Source: an uncultured Anaerosacchariphilus sp.
Lineage (GTDB): Bacteria > Bacillota > Clostridia > Lachnospirales > Lachnospiraceae
Length of the DNA stretch: 5,293 nt
NCBI GenBank assembly: GCA_934373375.1
Contig: CAKROP010000172.1
Span: forward strand, 1 to 5,293
Direction: 5' to 3'
Positions 1 to 5,293 of the stretch are shown one piece after another. Made by a program: the position numbers and the translations under genes. How positions within the stretch are numbered: the stretch's first letter is position 1; each line of letters begins with the position of its first letter. The notes below the pieces were generated by a model. The model saw only the letters and a program-made list of their open reading frames with translations. It was not told the DNA's origin and made no database searches.

Positions 1-1780
1 TTGCCACCTCCGGCAGAATCGCCTCGTAGTGAACCACCCGGTCGCCGTTTAAGCGCCCCCGCAGGTTCTCCTTGATGATCCGGTGAATCTGCAGATCCGG
101 ATACCGCCGGATGGGCGAGGTAAAATGACAGTAATGGGTAGCCGCCAGTCCGAAATGTCCGGTGCAGTCGGTGGCGTACTTGGCCTGCTTCATGGACCGC
201 AGGGTCAGGCGGCTAATCATGGCCTCCTCCGGCGTACCCGCTATCTTGTCCAGCAGCTTCTGTACCTCGCCCGGGTGAATCTCATCCCCCGCCGTATGCA
301 GGCTATAGCCGAAATTCCGGATAAAAGTGCCCAGACGGCTCATTTTCTCACTGTCCGGCTTCTCATGAATCCGGTATACAAAAGGCTGAGCCTGCCAGTA
401 ATAGTCCTCGGCCACGGTCTCATTGGCCGCCAACATGAAGTCCTCGATCAGTCTTGTGGCCGCATTTCGCTCGTAAGGCTTAATATCAATGGGATATCCC
501 TTTTCATCCAGAATCACCTTAGTCTCCGGGAAATCAAAATCAATAGATCCCCGCTTTCTTCTCCGTTTCCGAAGAAGGGCTGATACCTCCGCCATCTCCT
601 TCAGCATGGGAACCAGCTCCGGATAGAGCGCCGTCTCCTCCGGATCGTCATCCAGCACCTTCTGTACGCCCGTATAGCTGAGCCTGCGGTTCACACAGAT
701 CACGGTCTCCGCAATGGTGTGTCCGATGATTTTTCCCTTACTGTCAATGGTCATGATACAACTTAAGGCCAGCCGATCCTCCCCTGCATTCAGGGAACAG
801 ATGCCATTGGAAAGGGTCCGCGGCAGCATGGGAACCACCCGGTCCGCCAGATAGACACTGGTACCGCGGTCAAGAGCCTCGTGATCCAATGCGCTGTTCT
901 CCTGCACATAGTTGGTCACATCCGCGATATGCACGCCCAGCACATAATTTTCATCCTCTCTATGCAGAGAAACCGCGTCGTCCAGATCCTTTGCGTCCTC
1001 GCCGTCGATGGTGACGCAGACCTCATCCCGCAGATCCAGCCGTCCGGCCCGGTCCGCCTCTGATACCGGCTTTGCCACTCGCTCCGCCTGGTTCAGCACC
1101 CGCTCCGGAAACTCCGTGGGAATACCGTAAGCCAGCATAATCGCCAGCACTTCCGTAGCCGGATCATCCGCCTCCCCCAGCACCTGCGTAATCTTCCCCT
1201 CGGGATTTTTCCGGCCCTTGCCGTAATCTGTGATTTCGGCCACAACCTTTTGTCCGCTGACTGCCGGACCGATTTTCTCCAGGGGAATAAAAATATCGTG
1301 GTTAATCCGCTGATTATCCGGTACCACAAAGCCGAAATTTTTGCTGCGTTCAAAGGTGCCGATGACCTCCGTCACGCCGTGGGACAGAACCTTCGTAATG
1401 ACGCCCTCGGGCCGTTTGCCCGCATGACCCTTGATCACCACTTCCACCGTATCGCCCAGGAACGCGTCTCCGGCGTCATTTTCCCCGATGAAAATGTCCT
1501 GCTCTTCGCCCTCTACCGACACAAAACCGAAGCCTTTGGCATGGCTTGTATACACGCCGACCACCTTTTTGATCTCCGCTTTTCCATAGCGTCCCCGCTT
1601 GGACAGTGAGATTTTTCCTTCGGAGAGAAGCTCATCCAGAACCCGGTTCAGCTCCTCCCGGTCCTTCTTCTCCACCTGCAGGATAATCGCCAGCTCCTTC
1701 TGCTTCATGGGCACATAGCGCGGATCATTGATAAAATCATATATAATTTTCTTTCGCTCTTCAAATGTTTTGTCTGCCAT
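1..1780 (-). CDS. rnr: Ribonuclease R (RNase II/RNB family 3'-5' exoribonuclease), 3' end cut off by window edge
   Basis: Translating the minus strand from the ATG at 1780-1778 gives 593 residues in one open frame to the window edge. RNase R is a cytoplasmic, processive 3'-5' exoribonuclease that degrades structured RNA and works in mRNA decay, rRNA quality control and, with SmpB/tmRNA, non-stop mRNA clearance. Domains in order: N-terminal winged-helix domain (about 7-65), cold-shock RNA-binding domain 1 (about 73-128, KGFGFVSVE), cold-shock domain 2 (about 140-200, KNFGFVVPD), then the RNB catalytic domain from about 245. The metal-binding motif TIDGEDAKDLDD gives D259, D265, D267 and D268, equivalent to E. 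coli D272, D278, D280 and D281. The RNB signature HFTSPIRRYPDL lies at 552-563. The very end of RNB and the C-terminal S1 domain lie beyond the window; Firmicute members run to roughly 700-780 residues. A GGAGG four bases upstream of the ATG supports the start. Arginine is mostly CGG, unlike gpmI. smpB often follows rnr but would be outside this window. Confidence 0.97.
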   Translation of the reverse strand, partial: MADKTFEERKKIIYDFINDPRYVPMKQKELAIILQVEKKDREELNRVLDELLSEGKISLSKRGRYGKAEIKKVVGVYTSHAKGFGFVSVEGEEQDIFIGENDAGDAFLGDTVEVVIKGHAGKRPEGVITKVLSHGVTEVIGTFERSKNFGFVVPDNQRINHDIFIPLEKIGPAVSGQKVVAEITDYGKGRKNPEGKITQVLGEADDPATEVLAIMLAYGIPTEFPERVLNQAERVAKPVSEADRAGRLDLRDEVCVTIDGEDAKDLDDAVSLHREDENYVLGVHIADVTNYVQENSALDHEALDRGTSVYLADRVVPMLPRTLSNGICSLNAGEDRLALSCIMTIDSKGKIIGHTIAETVICVNRRLSYTGVQKVLDDDPEETALYPELVPMLKEMAEVSALLRKRRRKRGSIDFDFPETKVILDEKGYPIDIKPYERNAATRLIEDFMLAANETVAEDYYWQAQPFVYRIHEKPDSEKMSRLGTFIRNFGYSLHTAGDEIHPGEVQKLLDKIAGTPEEAMISRLTLRSMKQAKYATDCTGHFGLAATHYCHFTSPIRRYPDLQIHRIIKENLRGRLNGDRVVHYEAILPEVA

Positions 1781-1784
1781 AATT

Positions 1785-1789
1785 CCTCC
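1785..1789 (-). promoter_or_regulatory. Ribosome binding site of rnr
   Basis: The minus strand reads GGAGG, then aatt, then the rnr ATG. The four-base gap is slightly short but workable, and no comparable site precedes the next in-frame ATG (residue 25). The five bases ATGCC directly before this site can pair with a GGCAT about 16 bases further upstream (1811-1815), so the site could lie beside a small stem. That pairing is only 5 bp and unproven. Confidence 0.8.
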
Positions 1790-1832
1790 GGCATATTACG
1801 TAAATCTGGCATGCCTCATTGCCATAACGCAG

Positions 1833-1863
1833 AAAGCACCCACGGTCATCCCGGGAGTGCTTT
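1833..1863 (-). terminator. Hairpin in the secG-rnr gap, possible weak terminator or attenuator
   Basis: In minus-strand RNA, AAAGCACUC (1863-1855) pairs with GGGUGCUUU (1841-1833), giving nine pairs with one U-G wobble around a 13-base loop. On the plus strand the same position would be a C-A mismatch, so the fold favours the minus-strand transcript. The downstream sequence is CTGCGTTATGG, without a proper U tract, so a strong intrinsic terminator is unlikely. A partial terminator, an mRNA-end stabiliser for the upstream genes or a processing site are all possible. The structure is seen; the role is inferred. Confidence 0.5.
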
Positions 1864-1874
1864 ATCTGTCGTAA

Positions 1875-1899
1875 AATGTAATAAAGGATCTATTACATT
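1875..1899 (-). repeat. AT-rich perfect inverted repeat across the secG stop codon
   Basis: AATGTAATA (1875-1883) and TATTACATT (1891-1899) are perfect inverted repeats of 9 bp around a 7-base loop. The right arm covers two bases of the secG TAA stop at 1900-1898. On the minus strand the stem is followed by four T (the last two stem T plus two more), so it resembles a weak AT-only terminator. It stands about 11 bases before the second hairpin at 1833-1863. It could equally be a binding site for a dimeric protein. Folding energy is probably modest because the stem has only two G-C pairs. Confidence 0.5.
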
Positions 1900-2134
1900 A
1901 AAAAATGTTCAAATTCAGTACCAGTGCCAGCACGATAAAGGCAATCGCCAGAATCTTGGTCGCAAGTACGATCTTACCCTCTGCGGAACGGCTCTTATTC
2001 TGCTCCCAGAAAGAATTGCCGCCTGCGATGGCTCCCAGACCGTTGGACTTGCCTTCCTGCATCAGTACCACTACGGTCAGTGCGATGCATACCAGCACGA
2101 ACAGAACCATTAAAATTGCTCGGATTACTCCCAT
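1898..2134 (-). CDS. secG: Preprotein translocase subunit SecG
   Basis: This 78-residue membrane protein is the small accessory subunit of the SecYEG protein-conducting channel in the cytoplasmic membrane; it assists the SecA-driven export cycle. The sequence shows the family layout: transmembrane segment 1 at about 4-24, the conserved cytoplasmic loop LMQEGKSNGLGAIAGG at about 24-39, and transmembrane segment 2 at about 55-76. The length is normal for Gram-positive SecG. The ATG at 2134 lies 2 bases after the gpmI stop, and its AAGGAGG site sits in the final gpmI codons with a 7-base gap, so translation is likely coupled to gpmI. The stop codon is inside an inverted repeat. A secG-rnr neighbourhood is common in Firmicutes, which supports the call. 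Confidence 0.96.
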   Translation of the reverse strand: MGVIRAILMVLFVLVCIALTVVVLMQEGKSNGLGAIAGGNSFWEQNKSRSAEGKIVLATKILAIAFIVLALVLNLNIF

Positions 2135-2136
2135 GC

Positions 2137-3681
2137 TTAAACCTCCTTAACCAGCAGAGATTTGCCGGTCATCTCTTTCGGCTGCTCCATTCCCATCAGC
2201 TCGATGAGCGTCGGAATGATATCTGCCAGACAGCCATTCTCTCTCAATTTGTATGCCGGATCTGCATTCACCAGAATGAAGGGAACCGGATTAGTGGTAT
2301 GTGCTGTCCAGGGCTCGCCTGTCTTATAGTCAATCATCATCTCGGCATTGCCGTGGTCCGCGCAGATGAACATCTGACCGCCCACCTCTTTCACTGCCTC
2401 TACCGCGCGTCCCACGCAGCCGTCTACAGTCTCGATAGCCTGTACTGCTGCCGGAATTACGCCGGTATGGCCTACCATATCGGGGTTCGCGAAGTTGATG
2501 ATAATCACGTCGTACTTGTCAGCCTTGATAGCCTCTACCAGCTTGTCGCAGACAGCCGGAGCGCTCATTTCGGGCTGCAGGTCGTAAGTCGCTACCTTCG
2601 GGGACTTCACAAGGATGCGATCCTCGCCCTTGTTCGGTTCTTCCACGCCGCCGTTGAAGAAGAAGGTTACATGCGCGTACTTCTCTGTCTCGGCGATACG
2701 AACCTGTGTCATATCATGGGCTGCCAGATACTCGCCAAAGGTATTGTGAAGTTCTACCTTGTGGAAGGCTACCAGCTTGTTCGGAATGGTTGCGTCATAT
2801 TCGGTAAAGCATACGTAAGTCAGATCCATGCGCTTCTCACGGGGGAAGCCATCGAACTCATCACAGCAGAATGCTCTGGAAATCTCTCTTGCGCGGTCCG
2901 GGCGGAAGTTGAAGAAGATCACAGAGTCGCCATCCTGAATGACAGCCACCGGCTTGCCCTCCTTCTTTACCACTGCCGGAAGCACGAACTCATCGTTCAC
3001 GCCCTCTGCGTAGGAAGCCGCAATGGCGCTGACGCCGTCAGCCGCCTCATTGCCCTCGCCCTTGGTCAGGGCGTTGTAAGCCTTCTCCACTCGATCCCAG
3101 CGGTTGTCACGGTCCATAGCATAGTAACGTCCCATGACGGAAGCTACCTCGCCAACGCCGATCTCCTGCATCTTGTCGGTCAGCTCCTGTACGAAATCCT
3201 TTCCGGAAGTCGGCGGTGTGTCACGGCCGTCCAGGAAGCAGTGTACATAGACCTTCTTCAGACCGTGGCGCTTTGCCAGCTCCAGCAGTCCGTAGATATG
3301 GGTATTGTGGCTGTGTACGCCGCCGTCGGATACCAGTCCGAACAGGTGCAGCGCGGAGCCCTTTGCCTTTGCGTTCTCCACAGCCTTTACAAGTGCTTCA
3401 TTTTCAAAGAAGTCTCCATCCTGGATCTCCTTTGTGATACGGGTCAGCTCCTGATATACGATGCGTCCCGCACCCATGTTCATATGGCCAACCTCAGAGT
3501 TGCCCATCTGTCCGTCCGGAAGACCTACTGCCAGTCCGCTGGCATTGCCCTTTACAAAGGGGTAGTCCTTCATCAGGCCGTCCATCACCGGAGTCTTCGC
3601 CATGGCGATGGCATTGCCCTCCGGATTGTCATTCAGGCCGTAGCCATCCAGAATCATCAGTACTGTCGGTTTCTTACTCAT
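2137..3681 (-). CDS. gpmI: 2,3-bisphosphoglycerate-independent phosphoglycerate mutase
   Basis: This 514-residue cytoplasmic enzyme of the alkaline phosphatase superfamily interconverts 3-phosphoglycerate and 2-phosphoglycerate in glycolysis and gluconeogenesis, using two Mn2+ ions and a phosphoserine intermediate. All the expected residues are present: D12 in LDGYG, catalytic S62 in [11 protein letters not shown]123 in GGVHSH, DGRDTPP at 151-157, R185 and R191, the FRPDRAR phosphate-binding segment with R260 and R263, K334, then D401 and H405 (NPDMVGH), D442 and H443 (ADHGNAE) and H461. The phosphatase domain is split around the transferase insertion (about 80-305), as in Bacillus enzymes. 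The ATG overlaps the end of yajC by 8 bases (ATGAGTAA), and a GGAG lies 7 bases upstream inside yajC. Arginine is CGT/CGC with no CGG noticed, as expected for a highly expressed gene. In many Firmicutes gpmI sits with pgk, tpiA or eno; none of these is adjacent here. Confidence 0.98.
   Translation of the reverse strand: MSKKPTVLMILDGYGLNDNPEGNAIAMAKTPVMDGLMKDYPFVKGNASGLAVGLPDGQMGNSEVGHMNMGAGRIVYQELTRITKEIQDGDFFENEALVKAVENAKAKGSALHLFGLVSDGGVHSHNTHIYGLLELAKRHGLKKVYVHCFLDGRDTPPTSGKDFVQELTDKMQEIGVGEVASVMGRYYAMDRDNRWDRVEKAYNALTKGEGNEAADGVSAIAASYAEGVNDEFVLPAVVKKEGKPVAVIQDGDSVIFFNFRPDRAREISRAFCCDEFDGFPREKRMDLTYVCFTEYDATIPNKLVAFHKVELHNTFGEYLAAHDMTQVRIAETEKYAHVTFFFNGGVEEPNKGEDRILVKSPKVATYDLQPEMSAPAVCDKLVEAIKADKYDVIIINFANPDMVGHTGVIPAAVQAIETVDGCVGRAVEAVKEVGGQMFICADHGNAEMMIDYKTGEPWTAHTTNPVPFILVNADPAYKLRENGCLADIIPTLIELMGMEQPKEMTGKSLLVKEV
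2142..2148 (-). promoter_or_regulatory. Ribosome binding site of secG, embedded in the gpmI 3' end
   Basis: AAGGAGG on the minus strand overlaps the last lysine, glutamate and valine codons of gpmI and ends 7 bases before the secG ATG. Ribosomes terminating on gpmI are therefore positioned over the secG start, which favours reinitiation or coupling. Confidence 0.88.
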
Positions 3682-3976
3682 TGCTCTTCTCCACCTCTGC
3701 GATTGCTGCCTTCTTCATCGGGATTCTGCAGTTGCGGTTGCTGCCGAACTCTACGATAACGTCATCCTCTGTGATGTCAATGAGCACGCCGTAAAATCCG
3801 CTTGTGGTTACAACTACATCGCCTACTTCCATGGTAGAAAGCATGGCGTTCAAACGCTTCTGCTCCTTCTTCTGCGGACGGATAGCCGCGAAGTACATAA
3901 ATGCTCCGATTACTACTACATAAAGAATGATGGTTCCCCATCCCATTGCTGCATTGCCTGTTGCAAGTAAATTCAT
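3674..3976 (-). CDS. yajC: Preprotein translocase accessory subunit YajC
   Basis: This small membrane protein associates with the Sec translocon, and in E. coli with SecDF. It has a short N-terminus, one transmembrane helix (about residues 14-33 of the 100-residue form, rich in I, L, V, F and Y), then the family signature [15 protein letters not shown] and a soluble domain with the [14 protein letters not shown] turn. Two start codons are in frame. The ATG at 3982 leaves only one base after the AGGAGG, whereas the ATG at 3976 leaves 7, so I place the start at 3976 (100 residues; 102 if the first is used). The gene follows tgt after 160 bases, the usual tgt-yajC order, and its stop overlaps the gpmI start. 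No secD or secF is adjacent. The family call is very secure; the start is the only uncertainty. Confidence 0.95.
   Translation of the reverse strand: MNLLATGNAAMGWGTIILYVVVIGAFMYFAAIRPQKKEQKRLNAMLSTMEVGDVVVTTSGFYGVLIDITEDDVIVEFGSNRNCRIPMKKAAIAEVEKSNE
3689..3692 (-). promoter_or_regulatory. Ribosome binding site of gpmI, inside yajC
   Basis: The minus strand reads GAGGTGGAG with the final GGAG 7 bases before the gpmI ATG, all within the last codons of yajC. It is weaker than the sites of yajC and secG. With the 8-base gene overlap, it suggests that gpmI translation depends partly on ribosomes finishing yajC. Confidence 0.6.
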
Positions 3977-3983
3977 GTTCATT

Positions 3984-3989
3984 CCTCCT
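3984..3989 (-). promoter_or_regulatory. Ribosome binding site of yajC, deciding the start codon
   Basis: The minus strand reads AGGAGG followed by A and then ATGAACATG. The first ATG is one base from the site, too close for normal initiation. The second ATG is 7 bases away, the usual distance. The strong site therefore argues for initiation at 3976. Confidence 0.85.
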
Positions 3990-4005
3990 GAAATATGTTG
4001 CCGGT

Positions 4006-4020
4006 CGCGCTTTCTGCGCG
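4006..4020 (-). other. Small GC hairpin in the yajC leader
   Basis: CGCGC (4020-4016) and GCGCG (4010-4006) on the minus strand form a perfect 5-bp all-GC stem with the loop AGAAA. It lies about 16 bases before the yajC ribosome binding site. It lacks a U tract in the direction of transcription, so it is not a terminator of the minus-strand transcript. It may be a structured leader element; no function can be assigned. Confidence 0.45.
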
Positions 4021-4061
4021 CTTTTCCCCTCGGGCGCTTATCTTCTCACCTTTGGGCGCTT
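4007..4061 (-). repeat. Four AAGCGC motifs in the yajC leader
   Basis: On the minus strand the hexamer AAGCGC occurs four times in 55 bases: 4061-4056, 4039-4034, 4023-4018 and 4012-4007. The first two extend to AAGCGCCC. Start-to-start steps shrink along the transcript (22, 16, 11 bases), so this is not a regular array. All copies lie between the candidate promoter and the yajC ribosome binding site, that is, in the expected 5' untranslated leader. GCGC is self-complementary, so copies could pair with each other. No known family is recognised. Confidence 0.4.
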
Positions 4062-4063
4062 TT

Positions 4064-4096
4064 ATTATACTAGCATACTTCCCGATCTCCGGTCAA
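4064..4096 (-). promoter_or_regulatory. Candidate sigma-A type promoter for yajC-gpmI-secG
   Basis: The minus strand has a perfect -10 hexamer TATAAT (4069-4064) and upstream TTGACC (4096-4091), one base from the -35 consensus. The spacer is 21 bases, longer than the preferred 16-18, and no good -35 hexamer lies at 17. The sequence before the -35 is AT-rich (about 4108-4130). Transcription would begin near 4057, giving a leader of about 80 bases. The -10 match and position in the gap after tgt make a promoter plausible; the spacing keeps confidence moderate. Confidence 0.5.
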
Positions 4097-4136
4097 GTAC
4101 TCTGGCCTGATTTTATACTTATTTTATGAAGCATTT

Positions 4137-5270
4137 CTAAGCCTGGCCATTCATCATGCCGTCCAGCTTGCGCTTCTTATACGCCTGATACTCGCCTCGA
4201 TCGATGGCGTCGCGGATCTCGGTCATCATCGTATTATAGAAATACAGGTTGTGAAGGACGCAGAGGCGCATGCCCAGCATCTCCTTTGCCTTTAAAAGAT
4301 GTCGGATATAAGCCCTGCTGTAACGGCGGCAGGCCGGACACTGGCAGCCCTCTTCGATGGGCCGGTCATCCAGTTCATATTTGGCGTTGAACAGATTGAT
4401 TTTTCCCTGGTTGGTGTACAAGTGGCCATGGCGGCCATTCCGGCTGGGGTAGACACAGTCGAAGAAATCCACGCCCCTGTCCACGGCCTCCAGAATGTTG
4501 GCCGGTGTGCCGACACCCATCAGATACGTGGGCTTGTCTTCGGGAAGGTACGGCGTCACCGCCTCGATGATCCGGTACATATCCTCATGGGTCTCTCCCA
4601 CGGCCAGCCCGCCGATGGCGTAACCGTCCAGATCCATCTCGGAGATCTGCTTGGCATGTTCGATTCGGATATCCTCATAAACCGCGCCCTGGTTGATACC
4701 AAAGAGCAGCTGATTCTTGTTGATGGTGTCCGGAAGACTGTTCAGGCGCTGCATTTCCGCCTTACAGCGGCCCAGCCACCTGGTGGTGCGGGCTACGGAC
4801 TTTTCCACGTACTCGCGCTCCGCCAGCGCAGGCGCGCACTCGTCAAAGGCCATGGCAATGGTGGAAGCCAGATTGGACTGAATCTGCATGCTCTCCTCCG
4901 GACCCATGAAAATCTTCCGTCCGTCGATGTGCGAGTTAAAATACACGCCCTCCTCCTTTATTTTGCGTAAGGAAGCCAGGGAAAATACCTGGAATCCGCC
5001 GGAATCTGTCAGAATCGGCTTGTCCCAGGACATAAATTTATGAAGTCCGCCCAGCTTCTTTACCACCTCGTCGCCCGGACGCACATGCAGGTGATAGGTG
5101 TTGGAAAGCTCAATCTGGGTTCCAATCTGCTCCAGATCCGAGGTGGCTACCGCGCCCTTGATGGCCGCTACGGTTCCCACATTCATGAACACCGGCGTCT
5201 GAACGGTTCCGTGTACCGTTGTAAATTCGGCCCGCTTGGCGTGACCGTCTTTTTTTAATATTTTATACAT
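4137..5270 (-). CDS. tgt: tRNA-guanine transglycosylase (queuine/preQ1 tRNA-ribosyltransferase)
   Basis: This 377-residue cytoplasmic enzyme swaps guanine-34 in the anticodon of tRNA-Asp, Asn, His and Tyr for a queuosine precursor. In most bacteria the base is preQ1, later completed by QueA and QueG or QueH. It is a TIM-barrel with zinc. Visible key residues, by comparison with the Zymomonas enzyme: general base D89 in LTDSGGFQ, D143 in AFDEC, Q194 in GINQGA, the base-binding GGLAVGE at 220-226, nucleophile D271 in FDCVYPSRNGRHG, and zinc ligands C309, C311, C314 and H340 (CxCxxC...H). C145 and V224 match preQ1-using bacterial enzymes. The length is normal (about 370-385). The ATG at 5270 follows a modest GAGAGG site and opens with the family-typical N-terminus; the stop is TAG. 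yajC comes next, as in many bacteria. No other queuosine gene is in view, though queA often lies upstream. Confidence 0.98.
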   Translation of the reverse strand: MYKILKKDGHAKRAEFTTVHGTVQTPVFMNVGTVAAIKGAVATSDLEQIGTQIELSNTYHLHVRPGDEVVKKLGGLHKFMSWDKPILTDSGGFQVFSLASLRKIKEEGVYFNSHIDGRKIFMGPEESMQIQSNLASTIAMAFDECAPALAEREYVEKSVARTTRWLGRCKAEMQRLNSLPDTINKNQLLFGINQGAVYEDIRIEHAKQISEMDLDGYAIGGLAVGETHEDMYRIIEAVTPYLPEDKPTYLMGVGTPANILEAVDRGVDFFDCVYPSRNGRHGHLYTNQGKINLFNAKYELDDRPIEEGCQCPACRRYSRAYIRHLLKAKEMLGMRLCVLHNLYFYNTMMTEIRDAIDRGEYQAYKKRKLDGMMNGQA

Positions 5271-5280
5271 TTAATTCAAA

Positions 5281-5286
5281 CCTCTC
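5281..5286 (-). promoter_or_regulatory. Probable ribosome binding site of tgt
   Basis: The minus strand reads GAGAGG, then ten bases, then the ATG at 5270. It is a weaker match and a little further away than the sites of the other genes here, but it is the only candidate. Its upstream context is beyond the window. Confidence 0.5.
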
Positions 5287-5293
5287 GCTTTTA

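Larger units (their letters stand above)
2137..3976 (-). other. Overlapping cluster yajC-gpmI, continuing into secG
   Basis: yajC and gpmI overlap by 8 bases (ATGAGTAA), and the next gene, secG, begins 2 bases after gpmI. Each downstream ribosome binding site lies inside the preceding coding region. This points to one transcript and coupled translation of two Sec-system proteins with a glycolytic enzyme. No promoter-like sequence or gap exists between them. Cotranscription is inferred from spacing only. Confidence 0.75.

Noticed and set aside
83..583. Plus-strand open frame of 166 codons (and smaller ones at 881-1063 and 1250-1609)
   Set aside because: All lie antisense to the continuous RNase R frame, which carries cold-shock and RNB motifs throughout this stretch.
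402..590. Arg/Lys-rich stretch KRRRKRG in RNase R considered as an insertion or foreign segment
   Set aside because: Basic residues before the GSIDFDFPE segment are usual in Firmicute RNase R and the reading frame continues normally.
1093..1353. Minus-strand open frame of 86 codons
   Set aside because: It is in a different frame of the same strand as rnr, wholly inside the cold-shock/RNB part of RNase R, and has an Arg/Trp-rich composition typical of an out-of-frame reading.
2080..3759. A 559-codon open frame on the plus strand covering gpmI
   Set aside because: It is antisense to gpmI, a complete enzyme with all catalytic residues. The antisense frame stays open because gpmI's codon bias avoids the codons that would read as stops. 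The product is rich in His, Leu and Cys with no recognisable domain and no convincing ribosome binding site.
4006..4030. Plus-strand reading of the GC hairpin followed by CTTTTCCCC as an intrinsic terminator
   Set aside because: No plus-strand gene ends nearby, the stem is only 5 bp and the T run is short and interrupted by C.
4007..4061. AAGCGC copies as a CRISPR-like or tandem array
   Set aside because: The repeat unit is only 6-8 bases and the spacing is irregular (11, 16 and 22 bases), far from a CRISPR repeat-spacer pattern.
4137..4140. A strong terminator directly after tgt
   Set aside because: No stem with a U tract was found between 4060 and 4136 on the minus strand. Only weak, imperfect pairing around 4091-4107 was seen, so read-through from tgt into yajC remains possible.
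4299..4970. A 223-codon open frame on the plus strand within tgt
   Set aside because: It is antisense to a complete tgt with intact zinc and catalytic residues, and its sequence resembles no family.

Overview
The window is an ordinary, well-preserved piece of bacterial chromosome with every gene on the minus strand. In transcription order (right to left) it holds tgt (tRNA-guanine transglycosylase), yajC (Sec translocon accessory subunit), gpmI (cofactor-independent phosphoglycerate mutase), secG (Sec translocon subunit) and rnr (RNase R, running off the left edge of the window). The four complete proteins have family-typical lengths and keep all the catalytic or metal-binding residues I could check. 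The visible 593 residues of RNase R read in one open frame with no stop or frameshift.

The organism looks like a Gram-positive anaerobe of the class Clostridia, most plausibly Lachnospiraceae. The reasons are the strong AGGAGG-type ribosome binding sites, the tgt-yajC pair, the secG-rnr pair, the moderate GC content (judged by eye at a little above 50 %) and the protein sequences themselves. This is inference from family knowledge, not a database match.

Region by region: 4137-5270 is tgt, with its ribosome binding site at the right edge. 3977-4136 is a 160-base gap holding a candidate promoter (perfect TATAAT, near-consensus TTGACC, but a long 21-base spacer) followed by a leader with four AAGCGC motifs and a small GC hairpin. 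3674-3976 is yajC, whose start is better placed at the second ATG. gpmI (2137-3681) overlaps the yajC end by 8 bases. secG (1898-2134) starts 2 bases after the gpmI stop and has its Shine-Dalgarno sequence inside the last gpmI codons. 1781-1897 is a 117-base gap with two consecutive hairpins, and rnr fills 1-1780.

The tight packing yajC-gpmI-secG suggests one mRNA with translational coupling, so two small Sec subunits are made together with a glycolytic enzyme. rnr is probably partly uncoupled from them by the intergenic hairpins. I see no mobile element, CRISPR array, tRNA, rRNA, phage gene or defence gene, and no sign of a previously undescribed system. The points worth a second look concern gene order, coupling and leader structure.
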